A stretch of 64,000 nucleotides of DNA from Nonomuraea candida (lineage in GTDB: Bacteria; Actinomycetota; Actinomycetes; Streptosporangiales; Streptosporangiaceae): the NCBI RefSeq assembly GCF_000725485.1, contig NZ_JOAG01000049.1, forward strand, positions 1 to 64,000, given 5' to 3'. The notes beneath the pieces are model-generated. The model saw only the letters and a program-made list of their open reading frames with translations. It had not been told where the DNA came from and made no database searches. Below are positions 1 to 10,405 of this stretch, piece by piece (the stretch's first letter is position 1; every line of letters starts with the position of its first letter). The position numbers and the translations under genes are program-made.

Positions 1-77
1 GAACCCGGAAGTTAAGCTTCTCTGCGCCGATGGTACTGCACTCGGGAGGGTGTGGGAGAGTAGGTCACCGCCGGACA
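1..77 (+). rRNA. rrf: 5S ribosomal RNA, 3' part (5' end outside window)
   Basis: The window opens inside a 5S rRNA. The run from GAACCCGGAAGTTAAGCTTC through GGTACTGCACTCGGGAGGG to GAGAGTAGGTCACCGCCGG is the conserved loop B/helix III and helix IV-V region of actinobacterial 5S RNA. About 40 nt of the 5' end are missing, so a 16S-23S-5S operon should lie just upstream of the window. The 3' end is estimated from the family pattern and may be off by a few bases. Confidence 0.93.
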
Positions 78-86
78 ATTTTTGGG

Positions 87-118
87 AAGGCCCCGACGCT
101 GCGCGTCGGGGCCTTTCT
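87..118 (+). terminator. Intrinsic terminator of the rRNA operon
   Basis: GGCCCCGACG and CGTCGGGGCC form a perfect GC-rich stem around a short loop at 89-113, followed by TTTCTG. It lies about 10 nt after the 5S 3' end, the expected place for the rrn terminator. Confidence 0.85.
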
Positions 119-422
119 GCGTTTCCAGAGGGTTATGCGCCCTGCGGGGTGGCGGGCGGGCTGGCTTGGGGGTGTTGGCTGGTGGGCCGGCTACCGGGGC
201 GTGGGCTTGATGGGCTTTCTGCCTCCTGCTGGGTGCCCGCCGGCTGATCGCGGCATCGTCGGACCCGGAAGCCTCACGCCAGAGCCGAGCTGCACCACTG
301 CGTGGGAGATAAGCCGCCCTGGCGCCTCTTCGCGTGGCGCGGCTTCCCGTCATGGATGTCCTGCTCGCGATGACGGTGGCCGCAAGTGCCGTCGGGAATG
401 GGAACGGTGCGGTGGTGGTGGT
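119..422. other. Intergenic, no gene seen
   Basis: This 300-bp stretch separates the rRNA operon from the convergent phosphotransferase gene. Reading frames here are GC-frame shadows without a ribosome binding site or recognisable protein. I see no tRNA or hairpin of note. Confidence 0.5.
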
Positions 423-956
423 TCAGGTGACGTGGGCGGCGATGGTCTGGGCGCAGACCAGGGCTTCGGTGTGCGTGGTGTCCACCTCCAGGTCATAGAC
501 GACGCCCTGGTGGACCACTTCCGCCTGCAAAGCGGCCATCCCCTGAGGGCGGTCTCCCCGGGCGATCTCGCGGCCGGCGGCGACCTTGCTGTCGCATCTG
601 ACGCCGACCCACAGGACGTTCAGGCCGGTGAGAGCCTTCTGCCAGCGCTGCTGTGAGCCCGCACCGCCGAGGAAGACGTCATCGACGATGACCCGGGCGC
701 CCGCGCGGGCCATCGCGGCGATCCCTGCCGTCCACGCCACGTCCAGGGCCATGAAGGCCGACCCGACGTTCACGGCACCGTCGGGGGAGAACTCGATGCC
801 CTTCTCCGAAGCCTGCAAGGATGCGGGCAGCGCCTCGACCATATTGTCGACTCCCAAGGCGAGCCATGGGTCTGGCAGGACTGCTTGCAAGCACCGGGAG
901 ATTCCGGACTTTCCCGAGCTGGAGGCACCATTCAGCACGATCACATGAGTCGTCAT
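423..956 (-). CDS. Chloramphenicol 3-O-phosphotransferase-like P-loop kinase
   Basis: The 177-aa protein matches my recollection of the Streptomyces venezuelae chloramphenicol phosphotransferase (about 178 aa) almost end to end. It has the P-loop GASSSGKS at residues 10-17, an aspartate at position 37 in GVDNMVEA (the catalytic base position in that enzyme), [17 protein letters not shown] in the middle and [12 protein letters not shown] near the C-terminus. The family transfers the ATP gamma-phosphate to the primary 3-hydroxyl of chloramphenicol and inactivates the drug; it is cytoplasmic. The gene stands alone, convergent with the rRNA operon, with no chloramphenicol biosynthesis or transport genes beside it. 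Family assignment is secure; the true substrate here is inferred. Confidence 0.85.
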   Translation of the reverse strand: MTTHVIVLNGASSSGKSGISRCLQAVLPDPWLALGVDNMVEALPASLQASEKGIEFSPDGAVNVGSAFMALDVAWTAGIAAMARAGARVIVDDVFLGGAGSQQRWQKALTGLNVLWVGVRCDSKVAAGREIARGDRPQGMAALQAEVVHQGVVYDLEVDTTHTEALVCAQTIAAHVT

Positions 957-1039
957 GGCGCCACCCTAGGGGCTTACCGAGGAGCCTCGAAACGCATTTT
1001 CGGCGGCGTAGCGGGCTGCGGCCCATGGGTCCGGTGCCT

Positions 1040-1073
1040 ACAGAGCGTCTCTGGGCTCCCACAGAGCGTCTCT
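1040..1073. repeat. 13-bp direct repeat, two copies
   Basis: ACAGAGCGTCTCT occurs at 1040-1052 and again at 1061-1073, exactly two helical turns (21 bp) apart, about 85 bp upstream of the phosphotransferase start. The spacing would suit a DNA-binding protein, but no regulator gene is adjacent. Confidence 0.55.
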
Positions 1074-1225
1074 CGGCGTCTTAGCAGGGTCTCGTAGGTC
1101 CTCCTCCTGCCGGCGTCCCCTGGCTCCCGTGTCTCCCGGTTTTGGCGTCGTCTGCTCCTGCTGTCTCCCGGCTCCGTTCTCTGCTGGTCCGGCATCTCTC
1201 GATTTCGGACGCTTCTTGGCCCCGA

Positions 1226-1272
1226 CGTTTCCTGGTTCCGGATCTCCAAGCTCCCTCGTTTCCTGGTTCCGG
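1226..1272. repeat. 16-bp direct repeat, two copies
   Basis: CGTTTCCTGGTTCCGG is present at 1226-1241 and 1257-1272, 31 bp apart. Weaker relatives occur upstream, so the area looks like a decayed tandem array. Confidence 0.55.
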
Positions 1273-1549
1273 CGTGCCCCGGGTCCCCACGTCTCGTGCG
1301 CGATCGGAACATCGTCTGCCTCGGGACACGCCGCCGGGGCCGGCGCGGCTCTCAGGCCGGCACGGCCCCGCCCCTCTCGCCTGATATTGCCAGGTCCCTC
1401 GCCTGGCATGGCACGGTCACGGCGCGGGCCGGTACCGTCGTCCCGATCCGGGCGTGGTCTGGCCGGGGGTGGCCCGGTCTCGGTGCGGTCGGGTCTTGGT
1501 GCGGGCGGCGTCCATCGGGAACTGCCGCGCATGAGGGGGCAGGGGTGGT

Positions 1550-2314
1550 TCAGAGGTGGAGGGTGCCGGATAGTACGGTGACGGCTTTGCCTGCCAGGTG
1601 CACGCGGTCTCCGGCGTGGGTGACGTGGACGAGGCCGCCTCGGGCCGAGAGCTGGGCGCCGGTCAGGGAGGGGCGGCCGAGGCGGGCCGACCAGTACGGT
1701 GACAGTGCGCAGTGGGCCGAGCCGGTCACCGGGTCCTCCGGTACGCCCACGTTCGGGGCGAAGAAGCGGGAGACGAAGTCCGTCTCCTCGCCGAGCGCCG
1801 TGACGATGACGCCCCGGGCGTCCACCGCGGCCAGGGCGGCGATGTCGGGGGCCAGGGTGCGGACAGCTTCCTGCGACTCCAGCTCCACCAGCAGGTCGAG
1901 GGCGCTTTTTCCGACGCGTACCGGGGTGGCGCCGAGTGCTTTCTCCAGGCCCTCCGGAGTGGGGGCGGGGGTGACCTCCTTGGCGGGGAAATCCATTGTG
2001 ATCATGTTGTCGGGGGCGCGATTCACGGTAAGCGTGCCGCCGGCCGTACGGAATTCGAGGGGGCCTGTCGCCGCGCCCGTGGAATAGAGCACGTGGGCGG
2101 TGGCGAGCGTGGCGTGACCACAGAGTGTCACCTCTACGGCTGGGGTGAACCAGCGCAGGGAATCGCCGAGCAGGAAGGCGGTCTCGGAGAGGTTCATCTC
2201 GGTGGCTACGCTCTGCATCCATCGGTCAGTAACCGGAGAGTCCAGCAGGCAGACCGCTGCGGGATTACCCTTGAAAGCTGTGTCGGTGAAGGCGTCGACA
2301 GTGAACAGGCGCAC
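1550..2314 (-). CDS. PhzF/YddE family isomerase
   Basis: A 254-aa PhzF-fold protein beginning VRLFTVDAFTD. Family hallmarks are KGNPAAVCLL near residue 20, the catalytic glutamate in NLSETAF (E44), CGHATLATAHVL near residue 70 and the C-terminal signature EDPVTGSAHCALSPYW. The family includes the phenazine enzyme PhzF and many isomerases or epimerases of unknown substrate. No phenazine genes are near. A frame continues 20 codons upstream, but those residues lie outside the conserved N-terminus. I chose the GTG at 2312-2314 because a TACGAT box sits 7 nt upstream and there is no Shine-Dalgarno sequence, which fits a leaderless message. Confidence 0.85.
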   Translation of the reverse strand: MRLFTVDAFTDTAFKGNPAAVCLLDSPVTDRWMQSVATEMNLSETAFLLGDSLRWFTPAVEVTLCGHATLATAHVLYSTGAATGPLEFRTAGGTLTVNRAPDNMITMDFPAKEVTPAPTPEGLEKALGATPVRVGKSALDLLVELESQEAVRTLAPDIAALAAVDARGVIVTALGEETDFVSRFFAPNVGVPEDPVTGSAHCALSPYWSARLGRPSLTGAQLSARGGLVHVTHAGDRVHLAGKAVTVLSGTLHL

Positions 2315-2327
2315 GTGACCGATCGTA
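2315..2327 (-). promoter_or_regulatory. -10 box for leaderless phzF-like mRNA
   Basis: On the minus strand TACGAT (2327-2322) is followed by 7 nt and then the GTG start, so transcription should begin at or next to the start codon. The same geometry recurs at several genes in this window. Confidence 0.45.
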
Positions 2328-2483
2328 TACGGGGGGTCGGATATCCAGCTGCAAGCAGGCTGCAAGCCGTACAAAATGGAATTAGGGCTGGGCGTGTCGC
2401 GTGGCGAATGCGGAATCGTCGGTTACCGTCCAATGTGTAGGGACGTGCCGATTACGGTGAGTTCCTGAGGAAAGGACAAGCCG

Positions 2484-2867
2484 ATGGGGGCAGTGCGCAA
2501 GGTGGTGAGCTACCTTGGCCTGAGCGGGGTCGATCACTACGACGAGGGCTATGACGACGACGAGCACTACGAGGACGAGTACGTCCCCGCGACCGAGCGG
2601 GCCGCCAGGCGGTGGCGCGCGAACGTCGACTCGTCGCGGATCGTGATGGTCCAGCCGCTCAAGTACAACGACGCACCGTTGATCGGCCAGCATTTTCGTG
2701 ACGGCCAGACGGTGATCATGGACGTCACGGGCATGTCGATGTCCGAGGCGACGAGGATGGTGGACTTCGCCGCCGGGCTGGCTTTCGGCTGCGAGGGGCG
2801 CATCGAGCGCATCGCCGAGCGCGTCTTCCTGCTCGCGCCGGCTCACGTAGAGATCGAGACCACCTGA
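2484..2867 (+). CDS. sepF: SepF-like cell division protein
   Basis: The 127-aa protein has an N-terminal amphipathic segment (MGAVRKVVSYLGLSG), an acidic Tyr/Asp-rich linker to about residue 35, and the SepF core from VDSSRIVMVQPLKYNDAPLIGQHFRDG to the end, including VIMDVTGMSMSEATRMVDFAAGLAFG and the closing FLLAP. SepF polymerises under the membrane and anchors FtsZ. Actinomycetes carry a dcw-cluster SepF plus shorter SepF-like paralogues; no ftsZ, ylmD/E or divIVA gene is near, so this is probably a paralogue (SflA/SflB type). GAGGAAAGG ends 8 nt before the ATG and fixes the start. Confidence 0.88.
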   Translation: MGAVRKVVSYLGLSGVDHYDEGYDDDEHYEDEYVPATERAARRWRANVDSSRIVMVQPLKYNDAPLIGQHFRDGQTVIMDVTGMSMSEATRMVDFAAGLAFGCEGRIERIAERVFLLAPAHVEIETT

Positions 2868-2930
2868 TCCCGCCACGGGGAGATCCGCACCTGAGCGGGC
2901 CCTCGTGAGCGGGATCAGCGAGCGGGATCA
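2865..2930. repeat. Inverted/direct repeat between convergent genes
   Basis: TGATCCCGC at 2865-2873, which includes the sepF stop codon, is the reverse complement of GCGGGATCA, present twice at 2909-2917 and 2922-2930. The RNA could fold either copy against the sepF 3' end. There is no U-run, so terminator function is uncertain. Confidence 0.5.
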
Positions 2931-2953
2931 GCCCCGGCCTCGTGGGCCGGCCT

Positions 2954-3005
2954 GGGTCAGCGTGCGGGTCACCGCCGAGTCGGCCGGGTCAGCCTGGGGG
3001 TCAGC
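2954..3005. repeat. GGGTCAGC reiterations at a gene 3' end
   Basis: GGGTCAGC occurs at 2954-2961, 2986-2993 and 2998-3005, with GGGTCACC at 2966-2973. The last copy contains the stop codon of the minus-strand gene ending at 3001; the others lie just downstream of it. Confidence 0.5.
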
Positions 3006-4353
3006 GGGCGGCGCGGGGGCCGCGGCGGATCAGGCGGGTCAGTTCGGCGGCGTCGTCGGCGGCCTGTTGTGCGCGGGTCTGCGCCTCGCGGGCGTAGGCG
3101 TGCAGCGCCCAGACCGCCCCTTCCGCCAGCTCCTTCAACTCGCCGACCTGGGCGGTGACGTAGCGGGCGTCCGCCTCGGCCAGCTTGCGGCGCTGCCAGA
3201 GCTGCCACAGGGCCAGGCCGATCATGGCCGCCGCGGCGGCGGCGAGCAGGCGGGTGGTGAAGAGCGTGCCGATGAGGCAGGCGACGCCCGCGACGATCAG
3301 CACGATGGCGGCCCACGGCCGGCCGCGTGGCACCATGCCCTCGGTGACGATGGACTCTTCCGCCGCGGCCAGCGAGGCTGGGTCGGCGCCTTCCGGGCGC
3401 AGCTCGATGGGGTGGCCGAGCAGCGGGACGACCAGCGTGTCGGGTGGTTCGAGGCGGCTGTCGGCCTCGAGCTCCTCGGCCACGCCGCGCAGGATGGGCG
3501 CCGCCACGTGCAGCGCGATGGCCGCCAGGTGGGGGTCGGCGCCGGGGCGCAGGTCGTCGAGGAGGTAGGAGCTGAGCGAGGCCATCGGCCCGGCCGGGCC
3601 GCCCTGGCCGATGAGTGAACGCAGCACCGCGAGCGGCTCGTTCTCGGCCCAGGTGGTGGCGGGGCTGCCGGAGCTGTTGTCGAGCGGGGCCGCGGAGCCG
3701 TGCTCGGCCTGGCGCGCCGAGGTGATCTCGGCGACCCGGCCGCGCAGCCTGGCCAGGCGGGCGGCGGCCACGGAGGGCTTGGCCAGCTCGGGGATCTCCG
3801 CCATCTCCGGGAAGTCGGCCAGCGACGGCGGCACGACGACGGTGGGCTCGCCGGGCACCAGCGCCTGCACCCACTGCTCGGGGTCGGCGTGCTGGGGAAC
3901 GGCCAGCGCGTCGAGCTTGCGCAGCACGAAGATCTTGCCGGCGGGCCCGTACGCGCCCCGGGCGGCCGCCAGCCAGAGCGAGCGCTGGCCGTGCGAGACC
4001 GGGCGGTCGAGCGACAGCTCGCCGAAGGCGGTGCCGAGCCAGGAGGCGTGGATGCGGCTGCCCTGCCCGGAGACCGCCAGGGCCAGGCAGAGGAAGAGCG
4101 CGGTCTGCTGCTGGTCGCGGCCGGCGGCCCGGCTCAGCGGGTCGAGCGGGTCGTCGCCGGAGAGCAGCGCGACCAGCGCCTCGACGGCGGGGGGCAGCCA
4201 GTAGCCGGGGACGTCGCGAAAGCTCGGTGCGGCCGGAGGCGCGGTGCCCTTGGCGGCGAGGTGCGCCAGCAGCGCCTCGGCGTAACGGTGTAGTTCGGTC
4301 GCTGCTGGGGGGCTCGCAGTCAGGTCCGTGCTCAAGGCAGAGAACTCCCCCAT
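3001..4353 (-). CDS. Conserved hypothetical membrane protein with C-terminal coiled coil
   Basis: I do not recognise a named family. The 450-aa product has a long, mostly helical, Ala/Glu/Leu-rich cytoplasmic-looking N-terminal part of about 340 residues. A hydrophobic hairpin follows near residues 345-388 (WAAIVLIVAGVACLIGTLF and LLAAAAAAMIGLALWQLW), ending in QRRK. The last 60 residues are charged and helical, compatible with a coiled coil. There is no signal peptide. The ATG at 4353 is preceded by GAGG nine nt upstream. The gene follows argS on the same strand after a 100-bp gap, so it may be cotranscribed. Confidence 0.7.
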   Translation of the reverse strand: MGEFSALSTDLTASPPAATELHRYAEALLAHLAAKGTAPPAAPSFRDVPGYWLPPAVEALVALLSGDDPLDPLSRAAGRDQQQTALFLCLALAVSGQGSRIHASWLGTAFGELSLDRPVSHGQRSLWLAAARGAYGPAGKIFVLRKLDALAVPQHADPEQWVQALVPGEPTVVVPPSLADFPEMAEIPELAKPSVAAARLARLRGRVAEITSARQAEHGSAAPLDNSSGSPATTWAENEPLAVLRSLIGQGGPAGPMASLSSYLLDDLRPGADPHLAAIALHVAAPILRGVAEELEADSRLEPPDTLVVPLLGHPIELRPEGADPASLAAAEESIVTEGMVPRGRPWAAIVLIVAGVACLIGTLFTTRLLAAAAAAMIGLALWQLWQRRKLAEADARYVTAQVGELKELAEGAVWALHAYAREAQTRAQQAADDAAELTRLIRRGPRAAR

Positions 4354-4455
4354 TTCGGCCTCAGTTCATGACCGCGTAAAGCCTAGCCGTTGGGGCGCGC
4401 CAACCCGGTGGAGGCGCGCCCACGGCGGATCGTGAGACTTTGAGCCAACTGCCTG

Positions 4456-6179
<1,724 letters not shown>

Positions 6180-6183
<4 letters not shown>

Positions 6184-8570
6184 GGTCTAAGGGTACCGGC
6201 GGCCTTGACCGCGACGCTTATCAATATGGCCGCCACGACCGAGATGCCGGCGGCGGTCAGGTCGTTGCTCAGGTCGCCCGGTTCGAGGGCGAAGAACTCC
6301 CTGACGAACGGCAGCGCCAGCCCGATCCCGAACAGCACCGCCATGGCTCCGACCAGCCCCGCCCGCCACCAGTTGAGCGGCCTGGCGATGAGCACGAGCA
6401 CCCACCAGGTGACGAGGAAGAGCGTGATCACGGCGGCCGTCTGGTCCTCCAGGAGCGTGGAGGTGCCCTTGTGCGCGGCCCAGAACGACACCAGCACCGC
6501 CACCGCGCAGAGCACCCCGGCCGGCACGGCGAAGCGCAGCACCCGGCGCACGAAGCCGGGCTCGGAGCGCTCGATCGTGGGGGCCAGCGCCAGGAAGAAC
6601 GCCGGGATGCCGATGACCAGGGCGTTGACCAGGGTCGAGTGCCGGGGCGCGAACGGGAAGGCCACCCCGGCCACCCCGACGAGCAGCGACAGCACGATCG
6701 CGTAGAAGGTCTTGGTGAGGAACAGGTTGGAGACGCGTTCGATGTTGGCCAGCACCCGCCGGCCCTCGGCCACGACGTGCGGCAGCGTGGCGAACTTGTC
6801 GTCGAGCAGCACCACCTGCGCGACGGCCTTGGTGGCGGGGCTGCCCGCGCCCATGGCGATGCCCAGGTCGGCGTCCTTGAGCGCGAGCACGTCGTTGACG
6901 CCGTCGCCGGTCATGGCCACGGTGTGGCCGCGGGCCTGGAGCGCGGTGACGAACTCGCGCTTCTGCTGCGGGGTGACGCGGCCGAAGACGGTGTGGGCGT
7001 CGAGCAGCTCGCCGAGCTTGGCGGGGTCGTCGTGGGGGAGGGTACGGGCGTCGATCGCGCGTTCGCCGCCCGGGATGCCGAGGCTGGTCGCGATCGCCGA
7101 GACCGCCAGCGGGTTGTCACCGGAAATGATCTTGACCGTCACGCCCTGCTCGGCGAAGTAGGCCAGGGTCTCGTGGGCGTCGGGCCTGACCCGCTGCCGG
7201 AGCGTGACGAGCGCGACCGGCTCGGGCTCCGCCTCGCCGCGCTCGACGCCGGACAGGCTGCCGGCCCGGCACAGCGCCAGCACGCGGCTGCCCGTCGCGG
7301 CCAGCTCGGTGGCCCGGTCGTAGCAGGCGCCGCCGCGGAGCAGCACGTCGGGCGCGCCCAGGACCCAGGCGCCGTGCTCGCCGAAGTCGGCCCCGCTCCA
7401 CTTGCGCGCCGAGGAGAACGGGACGGTGGCGCGGGCGGTCCAGCCGGCGGGAGCGGCGGGGTAGCGGGCCCTGATCGCCTCGGCGGTGGCGTTGGGCCGC
7501 GCGTCGAGGTTGGCCAGCGCCCCCAGAGCCGCGTCGATCAGCCTGCCGTCAATCGGTCCGCCGTCGATCGGCCTGTCGTCGATCGGCCTGTCGTCGATCG
7601 GTCCGCCGCCGACCAGCCCGCCGTCGTGGACGGGGAGGATCTGGTCGAGGTCCATGCCGCCCGCGGTGAGGGTGCCCGTCTTGTCCAGGCAGAGCACGTC
7701 CACCCTGGCCAGGCCCTCGATCGCGGGCAGCTCCTGGACCAGGCACCTGCGCCGGCCCAGGCGTACGACGCCGACCGCGAAGGCGATGGAGGTCATCAGC
7801 ACCAGGCCCTCGGGGATCATGGTGACGATGCCCGCGACCGCGCCGGTGACGGCGGTGCGCAGGTCGGCCGAGTTGGCGAGCTGGCTGTAGATCAGCAGGG
7901 CGCCGATCGGGACGACGAGCCAGGTGATGTACTTGATGAAGTTGGCCACGCCCGAGCGCAGCTCGGAGTGGGCCAGGTGGAACTTGCTGGCCTCCTCGGC
8001 CAGCTTGACGGCGTAGGCGTCGGTGCCGACGTGCGTGGAGACGAACGCGCCCGAGCCCGCCACCACGAAGCTGCCCGACAACACCCGGTCGCCCGGCCCC
8101 TTGTGCACGGGGTCGGCCTCGCCGGTCAGCAGGGACTCGTCGACCTCCAGGCCGTCGGAGTGCACGACGTCGCCGTCCACCAGCACCCGGTCGCCGGCGC
8201 CGAGCAGGATCAGGTCGCCGAGAACGACGTCGCGGGGCGGGATCTCGCGCTCCTCGCCGTCGCGGCGCACGCGCACGGGGGCCTCGTTGATCACCGCGAG
8301 GCGGTCGAGCGTGCGCTTGGCCCGCATCTCCTGGACGATGCCGATCAGCGCGTTGGCCACGATGACCAGCCCGAACAGGCCGTCCTGCCACTCCCCGAAG
8401 ATCAGGATCAGCGCCCAGAGCACGCCGATGACCAGGTTGAACAGGGTGAAGACGTTGGCTCGCAGGATCGCGCTGAGCGAGCGGCTGGACCGGCGTGGCA
8501 CGTGGTTGGCCGGCGCCCTCGCCACCTGTTCCGAGGTGAGCCCATGCGTCACTGAGACGAGCCCGTCCAC
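6180..8570 (-). CDS. ctpE: CtpE-like P-type cation ATPase
   Basis: The 796-aa P-type ATPase matches the length and architecture of mycobacterial CtpE, reported as a calcium transporter. It has two N-terminal membrane helices (about 38-80) and an A-domain with LTGEAD near 148-152 (TGEA instead of the usual TGES). M4 carries MIPEGL (251-256). The phosphorylation site is DKTGT at 296-300, TGDGVND is in the hinge, and a membrane-rich C-terminal half follows. There is no heavy-metal-binding N-terminal domain and no CPC motif in M4. The GTG start follows a run of G (ACGGGGGG). Residues 324-346 are a PIDDR/PIDGG repeat insert in the N-domain side. Cation specificity is inferred. Confidence 0.85.
7533..7607. 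repeat. 15-bp in-frame tandem repeat inside the P-type ATPase gene
   Basis: Five units of 15 bp, with GTCGATCGGCCTGTC repeated exactly at 7563-7577 and 7578-7592 and close variants on both sides. On the coding strand they encode PIDDR/PIDGG/LIDGR-type pentapeptides. Unit length is a multiple of three, so copy number can change without frameshift. Confidence 0.85.
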
Positions 8571-8629
8571 ATAACCCCCCGTATCTGTGGATCGGTCTCA
8601 CACCTTACGGGGTCGCCTGTGCCGGTGGG

Positions 8630-8645
8630 AGAGACTTAAGTCTCT
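8630..8645. promoter_or_regulatory. 16-bp perfect palindrome, candidate operator of the ATPase-argS unit
   Basis: AGAGACTTAAGTCTCT is a perfect palindrome located 60 bp upstream of the ATPase GTG start and directly after the plsX stop codon (8646-8648). It is AT-rich at its centre, unlike its surroundings. No T-run follows, so a protein-binding site is more likely than a terminator. Confidence 0.5.
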
Positions 8646-9665
8646 TCACCACAGCCTGTGGGAGCGGCCCGAGGCGGCCGTCCGGTCGCCGATCGCGGAC
8701 ACGACGCCGGCCGCCGCCAGGTCCGCGGCGAGCCGGCAGGCCGCGCTGATGCCCGGGGCCCGGGAGGCGCCGTGGGCGATGACGACGGTGCCGTTCAGCC
8801 CGAGCAGCACGGCGCCGCCGTACGCCTCGGCGTCGAGGCGGCGGCGCAGGTCGCGGATGCGGCCGCGCTGCATGGCGGCGCCGAGCCGGGCCAGCCTGCT
8901 GTCGCTGATCGTCTCCCTGAGCTCGGCGAACGCGTAGCGCACCGCGCCCTCCATGGTCTTCAGCGCCACGTTGCCGGTGAAGCCGTCGGTGGTGATCACA
9001 TCCACCTTGCCGGTCAGCAGGTCGTGGCCCTCGACGTTGCCGGCGAAGGTGATGCCGGGGGAGCCCTGCAGCAGCTCGTGGGCGCGTTTGACGAGCTTGT
9101 TGCCCTTCTCCGCCTCGCTGCCGATCGTGAGCAGGCCGACCTTGGGGTCCTTGATGCCGTGGGCCAGCTCGGCGTAGGTGGCGCCGAGGTGGGCGAACTG
9201 CACCAGCATCTCCGGTTTGACCTCGGCGTTGGCGCCGGCGTCGAGGAGCACGGCCGGGGCGGGCAGCGTGGGGAGCGCGACGGCGATGGCCGGTCTGAGC
9301 ACGCCCGGCTGCCCTTTGAGCCGGAGCCTGCCGGTGGCCACGATGCCGGCCGTCGATCCGGCGGACACGACCGCGGCCGCGTCGCCGCGGCGTACGAGGT
9401 GGCAGGCGATCGCGATGCTGGAGCGGGGGCGGCGCAGGCTGGCCAGCGCGCCCTCGTCCATCGCCAGGGCCTCCTCGGCCCGCACGATCGGGACCTCCTT
9501 GGTGGCGTCGTGGTCGGCGAGCGCCTCGTAGAGCACGCGCGGCGAGCCGACGAGCACCACGGACAGGCCGCGTTCGCGCACGGCGTGCACGGCCCCCGCC
9601 ACGATCTCGTGCGGCGCGTGGTCGCCGCCCATGGCGTCGAGGGCGATGGGCCTGCTTTCGGACAA
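8646..9665 (-). CDS. plsX: Phosphate acyltransferase PlsX
   Basis: The 339-aa PlsX makes acyl-phosphate from acyl-ACP and phosphate, the first step toward lysophosphatidic acid with PlsY. Diagnostic blocks are IALDAMGGDHAP at the N-terminus, SAGSTAGIVATG, LLDAGANAEVKPEMLVQFAHLG, IGSEAEKGN and the VITTDGFTGNVALKTMEG motif. It begins with TTG, supported by GAGGTGA five nt upstream and by alignment of the N-terminal motif. The usual partner rpmF is not adjacent. The P-type ATPase gene follows on the same strand after a 75-bp gap carrying the palindrome at 8630. Confidence 0.94.
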   Translation of the reverse strand: MSESRPIALDAMGGDHAPHEIVAGAVHAVRERGLSVVLVGSPRVLYEALADHDATKEVPIVRAEEALAMDEGALASLRRPRSSIAIACHLVRRGDAAAVVSAGSTAGIVATGRLRLKGQPGVLRPAIAVALPTLPAPAVLLDAGANAEVKPEMLVQFAHLGATYAELAHGIKDPKVGLLTIGSEAEKGNKLVKRAHELLQGSPGITFAGNVEGHDLLTGKVDVITTDGFTGNVALKTMEGAVRYAFAELRETISDSRLARLGAAMQRGRIRDLRRRLDAEAYGGAVLLGLNGTVVIAHGASRAPGISAACRLAADLAAAGVVSAIGDRTAASGRSHRLW

Positions 9666-9819
9666 CTGGTCACCTCGTACGGCATCGAGCCCGCCGTCAC
9701 GGCTTGGCCGGAACGCGGGCTCGGTATGTCCGCATCGCAGGCACGGCAGGTGTCAGGTTAACCGGCGGGTAGGCGTACTTGGTTCCCGCGCCGGGGTGTT
9801 CCAGTCCTGGCCAGGGTGC

Positions 9820-10377
9820 CTAGTGCAGGTTCCAGTCGTCCTTGCCGCGAGTGACGATCACCTTGGAGAACTTCGCGTCGCCCGTCAACCTGATCAGCGG
9901 CCCGTCGCCCTCGGAGCCGGCCGTCACGTTGCGCTTGGCGAAGAGCGCGGAGCCCTCGTCGACGACGCGGGCGTTGTGGGGCACCCGGACGATCATCTTG
10001 CTGAACCGCGCGTTGGTCTCGACCGTGATCTCGCGCCCCGGCAGCACGGCGTCGGACAGGTCGATGATGAGCGCGCCGAACCTGGCCGACAGCCGGGTGT
10101 GCCGGGAGGCCACCCACCGTCCCTTGCGCACGACCTTGCTGAACTTGGAGGTGATGACCTGCCGCTCGATCGCGGCGGGCACGTCGGATGCGGACACCTC
10201 GGGCAGGTCCCGGGTGAGGGGGACGAGCTCGCCGACCGTCTTGGCCGTGTAGGCCGAGTCGAGGCGGTCGGCGTGCTCGACGCTGGTCAGTCTTCCCGTC
10301 GCGAGTGCCTCGCTCAGGACGGCGGCCACGCGGTCGCGGTCGGCGTCTGAGGCACGCAGGTCCAGCTCATCGGTCAC
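9820..10377 (-). CDS. DUF1707 / LiaF-like domain protein
   Basis: The 185-aa soluble protein has an N-terminal DUF1707 domain (residues 5-57: DLRASDADRDRVAAVL, LTSVEHADRLDSAYTAKTVGEL, PLTRDLP). The C-terminal beta-rich part has repeated ARFSKMIVRVP and AKFSKVIVTRG strands, typical of the LiaF/DUF2154 cell-wall-stress sensor fold. No transmembrane helix is present. The GTG start lacks a Shine-Dalgarno sequence; TAGACT eight nt upstream suggests a leaderless transcript. It is divergent from the radical SAM gene with only 28 bp between starts, so the two promoters must overlap. Role unknown, possibly envelope stress related. Confidence 0.8.
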   Translation of the reverse strand: MTDELDLRASDADRDRVAAVLSEALATGRLTSVEHADRLDSAYTAKTVGELVPLTRDLPEVSASDVPAAIERQVITSKFSKVVRKGRWVASRHTRLSARFGALIIDLSDAVLPGREITVETNARFSKMIVRVPHNARVVDEGSALFAKRNVTAGSEGDGPLIRLTGDAKFSKVIVTRGKDDWNLH

Positions 10378-10405
10378 GATTAATCAGTCTATGTTGGTAC
10401 GCGAT

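Larger units (their letters stand above)
957..1549. other. 593-bp intergenic region with short direct repeats
   Basis: No credible gene. The sequence is rich in short degenerate repeats (1040-1073 and 1226-1272 below, plus several GTCTCCCGG-type motifs between). Open frames on either strand read as low-complexity Arg/Pro/Gly/Glu strings. It lies upstream of the phosphotransferase gene and downstream of the phzF-like gene, both on the minus strand, so it should hold the phosphotransferase promoter, but I cannot single one out. Confidence 0.45.
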
